A stretch of DNA of 64,000 nt, taken from assembly GCA_039555135.1 (NCBI GenBank), contig CP114179.1, forward strand, positions 4,340,001-4,404,000. The letters run 5' to 3'. The stretch is from Phycisphaeraceae bacterium D3-23. GTDB lineage: Bacteria > Planctomycetota > Phycisphaerae > Phycisphaerales > Phycisphaeraceae. Below the pieces are notes generated by a model. The model was not told where the DNA came from and made no database searches. It saw nothing but the letters and a program-made list of their open reading frames with translations. A program made the position numbers and the translations under genes. Shown here piece by piece: positions 36,144 to 47,453 of the stretch (within the stretch, counting starts at the first letter, position 1; the number at the start of each line of letters is the position of its first letter).

Positions 36144-39100
36144 TTACAGCCGTCTGCGCCGCGCCGTCATCAGCGCGAGGCCACTCAGCAGCAAGACGAG
36201 TCCGGCGGGCTCGGGGACCGTCGCCGGACCGAGCGCGGTGGCACTGCCCCAGTTGGCTCGGAGCAGGTCGAGGTCAGATTGGCCGACGAAGCCGTCGGCG
36301 TCGAAGTCGCCCAGTGTCCATGCGTCGGTGCCGACACTGTCGCCCCAATTCGCAAGGAGGAGGTCGAGGTCTTCTGCGCCGACGAATCCGTCGAGTGTGG
36401 CGTCGCCGAAGAACGGCAGGTAGATCGACATGTATCGGCCGTCTTCGATCAGTACGTAGTCGTCGGCCGCAACCCCATCAACGGTCACCGTCTCGAAAGT
36501 GCTTTGGTAGTCGAACGCATCGAAGAGCAGTAGATGGTCGCCGCGCTCGGGCGTAAAGCCCTCGGCTGTGGTCAGGACGAGTGCGCCACCCTGGTCGAAG
36601 ATATCCATGCCCCCGAGTACGACATCATCGCCGGGCGATGTGGTCGCGGCCCAGTCGATCTCGAGCACACTGCCGGTCAGGAGCCGTAACTCGTGGGTGG
36701 CATTTGAACGCTCGCCGGAATCGCCCAGGCGGATCGTGCCTTGGTTGCGCCATTCGCCGGAGAAGGTGATGGAGCTACCGGGGAGGGCTTCGATAAGCCC
36801 GTGGTTCGTGCCGTGGTTGACACTGGCCGTATCCGTCTGGAGCGTGAGTGTATGGCCCGGCGATTCGGCGCGGATGGTGCCGAAGTTCACGGTTTCGTGG
36901 CTGAATCGACCGAGTTGTGCATCGCCGCCGATGGCGCGGACGGTGACACCCGCGCCCAGCGCGAACGTGCCCACGTCGTCCATGTATGCCAGTCCGGTAT
37001 CGCCTGGGCCGTCAAAGATCAGGGTGGCGCTGCCGTTGGCGAGGAGGTCGCGGTTGAGTAGGAGCAGCCGCGTCTGTTCGGTCTCCCCACCGATGTGGAG
37101 GGTCTGTCCGTTGAGTGGTGCGGTGTGGCTGAGTCGAACCGTTGCCCCGTCGCGGAGAATCGCTTCACCCAGGAACTCGGCGGAGAACAGTGTGGTGCCG
37201 GCGTTGAAGATCAGTGCCGTCCCGCCCGTCGCATCGACAGTGCCGTTGAACACCGTCGCACCGTCGCCACCAAAACCGACGACCAGTCCGCCGCGCGTGC
37301 CGTCGGTGTCCCATGTTTGGCCGACCAGGTTGAAGCTGCCCGTGACCTCGACCCATCCGCCGTTGGCCTGGGTGTACGAAGGCACCTCGTCGATGTTGAC
37401 GACATCGGCAAGCCGCAGCGCGCCGCCGTCGAGGTGCAGTGTGCCGGTGTTTGTGAACTGCTGTGGGTTGAGTTGGATCGTGCCGCCGTTGCGTACTTCG
37501 ATCGTTCCGGTATTGTTGAGTGTGTCCGCGAAGTGCAAGGTTTGGCCAATACCTTCTGCGAGGATCGTGCCCTGGTTGACCAGCGTCCCCTGATTGATAA
37601 AGCCCGAGCCGGTGCCGGTGCGCAGCGTTACACCTGCACCGAGCGTGAGTACACCCGTGTGCGACATCGAGATGTACCCCGGGGTGCCGGGTGTATCGAA
37701 GACGATCGCACCTACGCCGGTGATACTCTGGGGCTCGGACGTAAACTGGAAAAAAGTCGTCCCGGCCGACGGCATCGCATGGATTTCTGCGCCGTCCACA
37801 AGCACTGTATCGCCTGAGAAATTGACACGGTGAGAGTCGATCACGTCGATTCGGCCGTCGAGTGTCAGGTCGGTCAACCCAGCCGCTTGGGTTGCGATGA
37901 GCCGATCGCCCTCTGGGACGACGAGCTGGCCTGTCAGGACAGCAGTTTCATTTTCGCCGGGGACGCCACCGATGAGCCAGACGCCTTGTGACCCGACAAC
38001 GAAGGGCGTGGCGGTCGCGTCGATCTCGCCGGTGATGGACACGACGCCGCCATTAACGGTAAGCCCACCGAGCTGCGCGGTATCAAACCGGCCACCGAGG
38101 CGGACCGAGCCGCTGTTGAGTGTGATCGTACCGGGGTTGGTCCAGTCGCCGTCGAGGTAGAGCGCGCCGAAAGAGTCGATCTCGATGCTGCCGTGGTTCG
38201 TAACATTCACCAGGTCGAGCACGCCCGCATTGGTCGCACGCAGCGTGCCGTGGTTGGTGAGTGAGCCGAAGTCCTGCCAAAGCCGGTGAGAGTTCTCTGC
38301 GATGATCGTGCCGTGGTTGGTCAGGTCCATCTGGCCGAAATACGCATCCGACCCGTTCGCACGGACGGTGAAGTCGCTGGCGACTACAACTGTTCCGCCG
38401 GGGCTGCTCTGCAGGATGGAATAGCCCGTCGGGTCCGCGTGGGCCGCCTCGAATCGCAGCTCGCCCAAGCCGTTCAACGCGGAGGTGGTAAACCGGGCCA
38501 ACGTGTTGTTGGGCAAGCGCTGTTCGAGCACGATCGCGTTGCCCGCGGTGACTTCAATGCCGTTGGTCGCGAACGCGTTGCCCGTAATGCGAGCCTCGGT
38601 GTCCAGCACGATGTTGTCGAAGTTGCCATCACGGATCGCTCCGCCGCCGATGCCGGTGATCGTGCCGTTGCTGATATCGTCGAAAAACCATTGCGCCCCG
38701 GCCAGGTCGAAAGTGCCGCCGCCCAGGTCCAGGCTGCCGGTGTAGTAGATGTTGGCACCCTGGGCGGAGAGGTTTCCGAAGTCATCGGGGGAGCCGGCGA
38801 AGTTCGTGAAGGTGAGGCTGGCACCCGCCTCCGCCGTGAGGGTGCCGGTGTTGACGAAGCCCTCGAACGAGACCGAAGAGGCCCCATCGATGTAGAGTTC
38901 GCCTCGGTTGTCGAACGTGCCGTCACGGTTGTAGACATACGCACCATTGACCACGCGCAACTCGGCGGTGCCTGTGTTTATGAATAAGTCGGGGTCAAAC
39001 CCGAGCGTGTGGTTCATCCCATCGGCGATAATCGTGCCGCGGTTAGCGATCCTGTCGTGGGCCTCGAGGGAATGGTTGCCCAGCCCCGTCGAGAGGATCG

Positions 39101-39749
39101 TGGTGTCGCGTGTGATCACCAACTCGTCGTCACCATCGATGCGGCCGCTGTTCATGACGACCGTGCCCGCCCCTTGCACCTCGCTGGTGAAGAGGGTCGC
39201 CCCGCCAAGAAACAGTGTTCCTCCATTGATGGCAAAATTGTTTGGTGCAAAAATACGTTGGCCCGGCGCCCCAAACAGATCGACTTGGTCGAAAATGATG
39301 CCGTCGAAAGTCTGGTCCCCCGGGCCGAACCCGAAGGTCCCACCCGACGAGGTGATCGTCATGTTGCCCAGCGTGCCGCCATCGAGTTGGTAGTGCCCCG
39401 CGCGGAGGTCGAGCATCCCGCCGTTGAGGTTGATTTGGTTGTCGGTGTGGTGGACGGTGGCGTCGGCGCTATCCACTGTGAGGCTGTCGACCTCGATGCT
39501 AAAGTCGAGCGTGACGGTATAGGGCGAACCCGTCGCGTTGATCCAGACTTCGTAGCGGTCCAAGGGATTGGGGAACCCGTTGAACGGCACGGCCGGATCG
39601 ACCGACCAGTTGCTCGCGGTGGTCCAGTTGCCGTCGGCGGCATTGGACCAGAACGCATCTGTCTGCGCGACTGCGGGTAGGAGCGGCAAGACACCCACCG
39701 CGCCGCTTGCGAGCAAACGCTGGAGAAATGAATGAGGTCGGTTTGTCAT
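36144..39749 (-). CDS. Giant PEP-CTERM beta-helix surface protein (1201 residues)
   Basis: A signal peptide (ASGAVGVLPLLPAVAQ) is followed by FWSNAADGNWTTASNWS, typical of autotransporter-like passenger starts. Then come about a thousand residues of short beta-helix turns rich in NxGTI, NHGTL and GGTL motifs. The C-terminus has two dockerin-like repeats (GDATLDGFVGAEDLDLLLAN, GDFDADGFVGQSDLDLLRAN) and the anchor VPEPAGLVLLLSGLALM with a basic tail. The protein should be exported and sorted to the surface. GGGGAAGAAAATCG is the ribosome-binding site. It is divergent from the PEP-CTERM gene at 39949. Confidence 0.88.
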   Translation of the reverse strand: MTNRPHSFLQRLLASGAVGVLPLLPAVAQTDAFWSNAADGNWTTASNWSVDPAVPFNGFPNPLDRYEVWINATGSPYTVTLDFSIEVDSLTVDSADATVHHTDNQINLNGGMLDLRAGHYQLDGGTLGNMTITSSGGTFGFGPGDQTFDGIIFDQVDLFGAPGQRIFAPNNFAINGGTLFLGGATLFTSEVQGAGTVVMNSGRIDGDDELVITRDTTILSTGLGNHSLEAHDRIANRGTIIADGMNHTLGFDPDLFINTGTAELRVVNGAYVYNRDGTFDNRGELYIDGASSVSFEGFVNTGTLTAEAGASLTFTNFAGSPDDFGNLSAQGANIYYTGSLDLGGGTFDLAGAQWFFDDISNGTITGIGGGAIRDGNFDNIVLDTEARITGNAFATNGIEVTAGNAIVLEQRLPNNTLARFTTSALNGLGELRFEAAHADPTGYSILQSSPGGTVVVASDFTVRANGSDAYFGQMDLTNHGTIIAENSHRLWQDFGSLTNHGTLRATNAGVLDLVNVTNHGSIEIDSFGALYLDGDWTNPGTITLNSGSVRLGGRFDTAQLGGLTVNGGVVSITGEIDATATPFVVGSQGVWLIGGVPGENETAVLTGQLVVPEGDRLIATQAAGLTDLTLDGRIDVIDSHRVNFSGDTVLVDGAEIHAMPSAGTTFFQFTSEPQSITGVGAIVFDTPGTPGYISMSHTGVLTLGAGVTLRTGTGSGFINQGTLVNQGTILAEGIGQTLHFADTLNNTGTIEVRNGGTIQLNPQQFTNTGTLHLDGGALRLADVVNIDEVPSYTQANGGWVEVTGSFNLVGQTWDTDGTRGGLVVGFGGDGATVFNGTVDATGGTALIFNAGTTLFSAEFLGEAILRDGATVRLSHTAPLNGQTLHIGGETEQTRLLLLNRDLLANGSATLIFDGPGDTGLAYMDDVGTFALGAGVTVRAIGGDAQLGRFSHETVNFGTIRAESPGHTLTLQTDTASVNHGTNHGLIEALPGSSITFSGEWRNQGTIRLGDSGERSNATHELRLLTGSVLEIDWAATTSPGDDVVLGGMDIFDQGGALVLTTAEGFTPERGDHLLLFDAFDYQSTFETVTVDGVAADDYVLIEDGRYMSIYLPFFGDATLDGFVGAEDLDLLLANWGDSVGTDAWTLGDFDADGFVGQSDLDLLRANWGSATALGPATVPEPAGLVLLLSGLALMTARRRRL

Positions 39750-39897
39750 CGATTTTCTTCCCCGGCCTCGCTGCCCCGAGACCGATTACGTACAAAACTA
39801 CCCTGCAATCTTACAAGATGCCTCCAGCCCGGGTAGCGTGAAGCATCCAATTGCTGCAAACTTATACGAAATGGTAGTCGCTGCATCAGGGGGGTGG

Positions 39898-39903
39898 TAG
39901 AAT
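39898..39903 (+). promoter_or_regulatory. -10 box of the PEP-CTERM gene at 39949
   Basis: TAGAAT lies 15 bases before an in-frame GTG (39919) and about 45 bases before the ATG at 39949. No clear -35 hexamer was found. Confidence 0.35.
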
Positions 39904-39948
39904 CTGGGCCTGTTCTGGGTGTTACCGAAACGGAAAGTTGTTGCTTGG

Positions 39949-41763
39949 ATGGGTAGAGCGTCTTTGTTGTTGAGTTTATTGGTCGCCTGTTTGCTGGGTG
40001 GCAGCATGGCGCGTGCGGGGCAGCACGCGCAGGTCACGGCCCAGACCATCATCGGTCCGGGAACACTTCCGGGGTTCGGCGGCGATGTGTCGTTTCAGCC
40101 GGTGGGGCCTGGGATCAACGCAAACGGCGACATCGTCTTCCGCGGCTACTTTGAGGGTGCGGGGATCACCGGCCAGAACAGCCAGGCGGTCTGGGTCTAT
40201 CAAGACGCGACCGGCCCGGTGATGATGGCGCGGGCCGGCAGCCCGGCAGCGGGCTATGACTTCTTTACGACGTACGAGTCATTCCACCAACATTCGATCG
40301 ATGATAACGGCCAAGTTGTCATTACCGCTTTCATTCAGGGCCCAGACATCGAAGAGCCCAGCAATGTGAGTATCTGGGCCGGCACACCGGCTCAGCTCAA
40401 CCTGATCGCCCGGCCCGACGACACTATCGCAGGTACGCAGCCGCCCCAACAGTACGGCCACATCGGCAGCCGACTTGCTCATAGCGCGTCGGGCCATATC
40501 GCGTTCACACACTATTACCCCAGCGATATCTTGCCGGTCCCGTTCGCCGAGGGGCTGATCTTCGGGACCGCTCAGGCGCTTTCGCTCTATGTCTCAAGCG
40601 ACGGCCAGGGCAGCGCAGCGGACGGCCCATATCCGGGGCTCGGGGACGAACGTATAAACAGGCACGGCGATATCGCCTTCCGATCCGGCTCTTTCGAAGA
40701 CGGCTACAACATCTACTCTAACGCGTCGGGTGTCTTGACCGGCGTCGCTTTCCAGGGCCAGCAAGCCCCGGGGTTTGCCGCCGGCGTTGTGTACGAATCG
40801 AACACACTCACGCACCTACTCAACAACGGTTCGGTCGGTTTCAACGCACAGCTTTCGGGGCCCGGCGTGCATGCCAACAGCAATGGTTCCTTCTGGGTCG
40901 CACACCCCGGCGAAGACGCGGAGCTGATGATCCGTGAGTGGGAGTTTCTCCCCTCCCGTGCTGGGAGCGACCGGCTGCGCACCCTCGGCCGTGCGACTTA
41001 CAACAACAACGGCCATTTTGCGTTTGAGGGCGGGCTTCACGGCCTAGACACACGCGCCGATACCGGCATCTGGTACGGCACGCCCGGGGACTTCGAGTTG
41101 GTGCTCCAGGAAGGCGACTTGGTGCCTGGCCGTGCGGGGCTGGACGTGGGCATCCTGTCTCGGCCGCAACTCAACAACCGCGACCTGTTGGTGTTTGATG
41201 CGCATTTACGAATCATCGGGCATCCCGAGTCTGGGACCAGCTCGGTCTGGGCGTATCGGGACGGCGTGCTGCTCCCACTCGTTGTGGCCGGCGATCTGAT
41301 TGATGTTGCGGCTCCGGGCCAAACGCCTGACCTGCGCGAGGTGGAGGGGGTCGTGTCGGGGCAGCCTTCGCTGGAGGATGGCCAAAACCACGCACTGAAC
41401 GACCGCGACCAGCTCGCGCTTGTCTTGCGATTCACCGATGACACCCACGCCCTGATGCGTTTTGACCTCACCGGCGTCTTCGCGCCGGGTGAGCCGGGCG
41501 ACCTGACGGGCGATGGGTTTGTTGGAGTCGAAGACCTTGACGTCTTGCTCGCCAACTGGGGCCATGTGACGTACGCCGGCTCGTGGCGCGACGGGGATGC
41601 GGACGGCGACGGCGTCGTCGGACCGGGCGACCTTGACACCATCATCGCCAACTGGAGCACGGGCACCGCGCCCGGTGGAGTAATCCCCGAGCCCGCGAGT
41701 GGTTTGTTTTTGCTCACGCTCATGGGTTGGATCGCACGCCGACGTCCGCGGCGATGTGCATGA
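39949..41763 (+). CDS. PEP-CTERM protein with NxxGxxxF tandem repeats (DUF7453-like)
   Basis: A protein of about 604 residues. A signal peptide (LLLSLLVACLLGGSMARAG) precedes tandem blades containing INANGDIVFRGYF, IDDNGQVVITAFI, INRHGDIAFRSGS and YNNNGHFAFEGGL, a pattern of choice-of-anchor repeat proteins. The C-terminus has GDLTGDGFVGVEDLDVLLAN and GDADGDGVVGPGDLDTIIAN, then IPEPASGLFLLTLMGWIARR. GTG at 39919 is an alternative start giving ten more residues. The gene lies 48 bases before the next PEP-CTERM gene, probably in one transcript. Confidence 0.85.
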   Translation: MGRASLLLSLLVACLLGGSMARAGQHAQVTAQTIIGPGTLPGFGGDVSFQPVGPGINANGDIVFRGYFEGAGITGQNSQAVWVYQDATGPVMMARAGSPAAGYDFFTTYESFHQHSIDDNGQVVITAFIQGPDIEEPSNVSIWAGTPAQLNLIARPDDTIAGTQPPQQYGHIGSRLAHSASGHIAFTHYYPSDILPVPFAEGLIFGTAQALSLYVSSDGQGSAADGPYPGLGDERINRHGDIAFRSGSFEDGYNIYSNASGVLTGVAFQGQQAPGFAAGVVYESNTLTHLLNNGSVGFNAQLSGPGVHANSNGSFWVAHPGEDAELMIREWEFLPSRAGSDRLRTLGRATYNNNGHFAFEGGLHGLDTRADTGIWYGTPGDFELVLQEGDLVPGRAGLDVGILSRPQLNNRDLLVFDAHLRIIGHPESGTSSVWAYRDGVLLPLVVAGDLIDVAAPGQTPDLREVEGVVSGQPSLEDGQNHALNDRDQLALVLRFTDDTHALMRFDLTGVFAPGEPGDLTGDGFVGVEDLDVLLANWGHVTYAGSWRDGDADGDGVVGPGDLDTIIANWSTGTAPGGVIPEPASGLFLLTLMGWIARRRPRRCA

Positions 41764-41811
41764 CTTGCCAGCTACAGCTGACGGATTCATTAGTTTCCGA
41801 GGGAGAACGAT

Positions 41812-44800
41812 ATGACTAAACATAGTGCTAGACGACTGACAACTCGCCGCCTACTTGCCGCGGTGATGCTGGTACCGGGGGGCGCGGTGTTGCCGAGCCA
41901 GGCCGAGGTTACGACGACCGGCTCGGTCAGCCCCAACCCGCTCTGGAGCACGGCGCAAGACGACCTCACTGTGTCGAGCACGGGCCAGGTTCTCGGCAGT
42001 ATGAACATCTTCAACGGCGGATTCGTCGTCAGCCGCGACGGCACGGTCCGCGACCGGGACACGGCCGTCTCCGTCACGGGGGCCGGGTCGCAATGGCTGA
42101 TGTTCGGCGATTTGCTCGTCGGGTTCAGTGGCGGCGGCTCGCTCTTTGTGCAGGACGGCGGGGCGGTGACGAATCAGGACGCCGTCATCACGGGAGTGAG
42201 TACCGGCGACATCGGCCAGGTCAGTATCGACGGCGCGGGCTCGAACTGGACGACCCACGGCGACCTATTCATCGGCGCTGAGTCTGTCAACGACTCTCGG
42301 TCGGGCATCGTCTCCCTCACCAACGGGGCGGTGGCAAACGTCGACGGGTTGACTTTCATTGGCAACGACCCGAACAACTCCAGCCAACTCGACTTCAACA
42401 ACGCGACACTCAACACACATGCGGGGATCGCACCGCTGGGGGCGCTTCGCGGCACGGGCACGATCAACGCCGACTACTGGCTGCTCCACGGCGACCATAG
42501 CATCATGGCAGCGGTGGACCTCCCGACGACGCTGGCGTTTGACCAGCGTCCCGGCCTGGACATCTCCGTCAACCTCGCTTGGACTCAACCGCTTGACCAA
42601 CTCGATTTCTTCGGCACCGACTTCGGCAACCTCACCCTCGGCGGCGGGCTTGACGTTGCGAGCACCGACGGATTCGTCGGCTACTCGATGGGCACGCCGG
42701 GCGCGGTGATGGCCCTCGAGGGCGCAGGCACGTCGTGGACGATCGCACGCGAACTCCATATCGGTAACCTGCAGCACGGTGAGCTGCACATCACACAAGG
42801 CGCGAGCGTCGTGCTCGATGGGTCGCTGGTCGACCACTTCCACGGCATCCGCGTCGGCTTCGGCGCTGGCGGGGACGGGCGTCTTGTCGTGGATGGAGCG
42901 GGCTCGGTGTTCGATGCCGCCGGCAGCGGCTTAGACATGCTGCTTGGGAACACTGCCGGCAATGGGCTGGGCCGGATGGAAGTCATGGCCGGCGGGGACA
43001 TCAGGCTCGTTGAACTCGACCTGCTCAACGGCTCCATGCTGGTTGACGGCGTGGGCTCCTCGCTGTCCACCGCAGCGTTAGAGGTCCGTCCACACGCCGC
43101 CGCCACCCCGGACCAGCCGCCTCAAGTCGTGTTTTCGAACGGCGCAACCGTCACCAGCACAAGCGGGACGATCACCGGCATCGGCAATGATTATGTCCGC
43201 GCCGTGGTGGATGGGGACGGGAGTAGATGGGCGATCGGCAGCTTCCTTCATGTCGGCAGCAACCAGGGGACGGGCCATCTTGAAGTCACCGGCGGGGCGG
43301 TACTCACCAGCGGAGTTGGCCGCCTTGGCCACGATTGGCAAGGCGCGGGCACTACAACTGTCACTATCTCGGGCGGCGGTTCCGCCTGGCACATCGCGAA
43401 CGACCTGGACCTCGGCGACAACGCGAACGCGGTCCTAAACATCGCCGACGGTGGCGTCGTTACGGTCGGCGGGACACTCACCGTCAACCGCATCGCCGGC
43501 TCGAGCGCGCTGAGCTACGTCGAACTGGACAACGGCACGCTCACGATCGACGAGGGATTCCTCACCGCGATGACCGTGCTAGGCACCGGCACCGTCAACA
43601 CGAACACCTGGCTGCTCGAAGGCATACATACCGTAGCCCAGGTCGCCGACCTGCCGACGATGATGCAGGCCAGCCATCTTTCGGCGCAAGACCTCACCAT
43701 CAACGCTCGCTGGGACATCGGCCCGGGCAACACCTTCGAGTCGTTCGGCGTCGATGGCGGGGACATCACGATGTCCGGCGGGTTCCAGGTCTTTAGCTTC
43801 GATGGTTACGTCGGCTACACCACCGGCGCATCGGGTCAGCTCACACTCACCGGTAGCGACACGGAGTGGCAGAGCAGCGGCCTGCACGTCGGCTGGTTTG
43901 GCGAAGGCACCCTGCGTATCGAGGACGGCGCCGAAGCGATCTACTCACACCACTCCGACCTCGGCCGCGTCGCCGGCGCGGTCGGTAACATCGTCGTGAC
44001 CGGCGTCGGCTCAGAGCTCACCGGCACGGGCAACTTCGAGCTCAACATCGGGCTCGAAGGCACCGGCTCGGTACGCCTCGAAAACGGCGCATCGGCATCG
44101 ACACGCACCGTCTGGCTGGGACGGGAGGACGGCGGGCTCGGGCAGATCACCGTCACCGGGGCGGGCTCGGTCTGGAGCTCTACTAGCCCGCTCCATATCG
44201 GCAGTCTCGACGCGACCGGCAAAGGCATCGTCCACATCACCGACGGCGGGCAGGCCTTCTTCGCCTACACGACGCTGGGCCACAGCGAACCGAACTCGGG
44301 CACGCTCACGATCGACGGCCCCGGCTCGCGGATGGTCAGCGATGGCGGGTTTGATACCGGGCAGGCCGACAGCGCGCGGCTCACGATTACCGACGGCGGT
44401 GAACTCATCGTAGACGGGATCAGCCACTTCAACGGCATCGCCATGGTCGACGGCACAGGCGCGCGCTGGGAAGTCACCGACGAGCTCTTCCTCGGCGACG
44501 GCTACGCCGCGTCACTCGCAGTGACGAACGGGGCGGCCGTCGTCACCGGCGACGCCTTTGTTGGCTACAACCCCTCGTCGACAGGCTCCGACGCGGATGG
44601 CGATGTCCTGGTCGATGGCGCAGGATCGACATGGACCGCCAACGGATCGGTCATGCTTGGCGGCGACCGCTTCGACCGTGGCAACGAAACACCCGGCACG
44701 CTCACCGTCTCGGACGGCGGGGCGGTCAACGTCACCGGCGCGCTCTTTGTTGACCGCAGTACGGCCGGGAGCTTTGTCCACCTCGATAGCGGCACGCTCA

Positions 44801-46681
44801 ACGTCGGAAGCGTGCTGGCCCTCAACCCGCAGGTCACCGGCACCGGCACGATCAACGCCGACTACTGGCTGATCCACGGCAACCACACGATCTCCGACTT
44901 CTCCCCGCTGCCCACACAGCTTCTCCTCGATCAGGAGCCGGGCCAAAACATCACCGTCAACATCGCGTGGTCCGACCCGTCGCGACACTTTGAATTCTTC
45001 GGCGTCGACGACGGCAACGTCGTCATGAACGGCGGGCTGGCGATCAGCAGCGACACGGGCCACCTCGGTTTCAACAGTAGCGCCTCGGGCGACCTGACGC
45101 TGGACGGCGTCGCCACGCGGTGGGACATCGACGACGAGTTCTACGTCGGGCACTACGGCGACGGCACACTCCACGTCCAAAACGAAGCCGCGCTCACCGC
45201 CGACGAAACGTTTATTGCACATCAGCCTGGAACCTCCGGCCTGATCCAGATCAACGGTGTCGGCTCAACCGTGGCGACCGACGACCTGTACATCGGCTAC
45301 GGCGGCGACGGCGAGTTGCGCATCGAAGCCGGCGGCAGCTACACCCCCGCGAACAGCGGGATGTCGGTTCAGATCGCAGAAGAGGCCGGATCGACAGGCC
45401 ATCTGCTGGTGCGTGATCCGGGCTCAGAACTGGAAGTCGGATTCAACCTCTTCGTCGGTAACTTCGGCGAGGGCCAACTTACGATCGAGTCGGGCGGGCA
45501 TGTCACCTCGAATGCCGCTTACATCGCCTACTGGCCAAACAGCACCGGCATCGTCACGGTCGACGGGGCGGGTTCATTCTGGGAAGCGGACTCGACGGTA
45601 CGCGTCGGGCACCAAGGCGACGGCCAACTCGTGATCACCGATGGCGGGCATGTCACGGCGATCACGCTCTCGATCGGGGTAGCGATCCCCGGTGCTCCGC
45701 CAATCACAACGCGCAGCTCCGGGCTCACACACGTCACCGGGCCCGGCTCGCGACTCGATGTTGCGTCCAACCTACAAGTCGGCGCCCTGACCGATGGCGT
45801 CCTGCTGATCGAAGACGGCGCGCTACTTGTTGGCCGAAACGGCTTCATCGCGGCGGGCAGCACCTCGACCGGTATCGCCACGGTCCGCGGCACCGGGTCG
45901 GCCTGGCAGATGACCGAAGACCTGACCGTCGGCAACCAGAGCCCCGACGCCATCCTCGTCATCGAAGACGGCGGCCTCGTCACGAACCTGGACGCCACGC
46001 TGCGCGGCGAAGCCATCCTCCGCGGCGCGGGCTCGGCATGGAACAGCGCCGGCCATGTCACGGTTAAAGACGGCGGCCGACTCCGCATCGAGGACGGCGC
46101 GGCGGTGGATATCGGAGGCGTCCTTACCGTGGAGGTCGGGGGGGTTGATCACCTTCGTCCTGGGTGCCGACGCACCGACACCGATGTCGATCGGGAACAA
46201 CGCCGTCCTGTCGGGCTCGCTCGCTATCGAACTCGCCCCAGACGCCGAGGTCGCGTTCGGTGATGCGTTCACGCTCTTCGACATCGGCGGGTTCCAGATC
46301 GGCGCATTCGACGACACCCCCGAAGGCCAGACCCTCGCCACCCACAACGGCGTGGACCTCGTCCTGACCTACACGGCGGGTGGCGGCAGAGACGTGGCTT
46401 TGTTGACGGCCATTGCTGGCGACCTTGATGGCGACGGCACGACCGGCGCGGCCGACCTCGACATCGTCCTCGCCCACTGGGGCGATGAGGTCACCCCCAA
46501 CCAGCGCACGGCCGGCGACCTCAACGGCGACGGGCTGGTCGGCCAGCATGACCTCGACCTCGTCATCGCGCACTGGGGCAACACCGCCCCGCCCGAGACG
46601 CAGATCCCCGAGCCCGGGTCGTTGCTGCTCTTCGCCGCAGCGGGGGCGTGCCTCTCGCGCCGACGCCGACGCTACGCGTAG
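41812..46681 (+). CDS. Giant T5SS/PEP-CTERM-associated repeat protein, one frameshift
   Basis: About 1620 residues. A signal peptide (LLAAVMLVPGGAVLPSQA) is followed by some twenty repeats of the form GxGSxWxxxxxLxVGxxGxGxL and IxxGGxV, the T5SS/PEP-CTERM-associated repeat. Examples are GAGSNWTTHGDLFIG, GPGSRMVSDGGFDTG and GAGSFWEADSTVRVG. The frame breaks in a run of seven G at about 46136-46142; with six G, LTVEVGG continues as LITFVLGADAPTPMS. The C-terminus has GDLDGDGTTGAADLDIVLAH, GDLNGDGLVGQHDLDLVIAH and the anchor IPEPGSLLLFAAAGACL with a basic tail. GGGAGAACGAT is the ribosome-binding site. Confidence 0.87.
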
Positions 46682-46710
46682 CCGATCCGAGCCGCAAACA
46701 AACGATCAAA

Positions 46711-46757
46711 CAAAACCCCGCGAGCATGCTCGCGAGGTCCTGCAGGGTTGATACTTT
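46711..46757. terminator. Hairpin between convergent genes
   Basis: CGCGAGCATGCTCGCG (46719-46734) is a perfect palindrome. It is framed by AACCC and GGGTT, and TACTTTTG follows at 46752. It could terminate the PEP-CTERM transcript and, less well, the opposing DUF1080 gene. Confidence 0.45.
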
Positions 46758-46772
46758 TGACCTGCGAGTTCA

Positions 46773-47453
46773 CTACTCGTCCAGCGGCCGATACTTCAGG
46801 TTACGGAAGCGGACTTCGCTGACCGGGTCGTGCGCCTGCAGCGCGAACGTGCCGGGCGTGTCGAGGTTGCGGTTGGCGTTGTCCCAGTCGTCGGGCTGGG
46901 TCCAGTCCTGCGCCAGCTCGCCGTCGATCCAGATGCGGACGCGATCGCCCTCGACCTTGATGTGGTAGTGGAACCACGCGTCGTCCTCGGCCGGCGCTTC
47001 GGCCAGGTCGGAGATGCCGTAGAGCGACGCGGTCTTACGCGGGTCGCCGTAGCCGTTGGCGACCTGACACTCGAAGCCGTGGTCGGGCCAGCTCGCGCGC
47101 TGGTAGCGGGTACGGATGTAGATGCCCGAGTTGCTGGGCCCGTCGCAGTAGACATCGGCCTTGAACTCGAAGTCGCCGATCTGCGCATCGCCATCGTCGC
47201 CGTAGAACAGATGGCCGCACGGCCCGTTGGTGATGATCATCCCGTCGCCGACGGAGACCGAGTCGGCGTTCTGCTCGCTCATCTTCCAGCCGTCGAGGCC
47301 GTCGCCGTCGAACATCAAGACCCAGCCGGCCTCTTTTTCTTCGTCGGTCAGCGTATTGTGCTCGGGTTCTTCATGGTGGTCGGCCTGAAGCGAGAGGGTC
47401 GCGCCGCCGACGATCATCGCCGCCGAGGCCAAGGTAGGTAACATCCAACGCAT
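46773..47453 (-). CDS. DUF1080 (3-keto-disaccharide hydrolase-like) secreted protein
   Basis: A 226-residue protein with a signal peptide (LPTLASAAMIVGGATLSLQA) and a concanavalin-like beta-sandwich: WVLMFDGDGLDGWKMSEQ, FEFKADVYCDGPSNSGIYIR, GFECQVANGYGDPRKTASLY, WFHYHIKVEGDRVRIWIDGE and GTFALQAHDPVSEVRFRNL. DUF1080 proteins are abundant in planctomycetes and some hydrolyse 3-keto-glycosides. The start MRWMLPTLAS was chosen for its TGGAGAATCGT ribosome-binding site and signal peptide. It is divergent from the isomerase-like gene at 47696. Confidence 0.88.
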   Translation of the reverse strand: MRWMLPTLASAAMIVGGATLSLQADHHEEPEHNTLTDEEKEAGWVLMFDGDGLDGWKMSEQNADSVSVGDGMIITNGPCGHLFYGDDGDAQIGDFEFKADVYCDGPSNSGIYIRTRYQRASWPDHGFECQVANGYGDPRKTASLYGISDLAEAPAEDDAWFHYHIKVEGDRVRIWIDGELAQDWTQPDDWDNANRNLDTPGTFALQAHDPVSEVRFRNLKYRPLDE

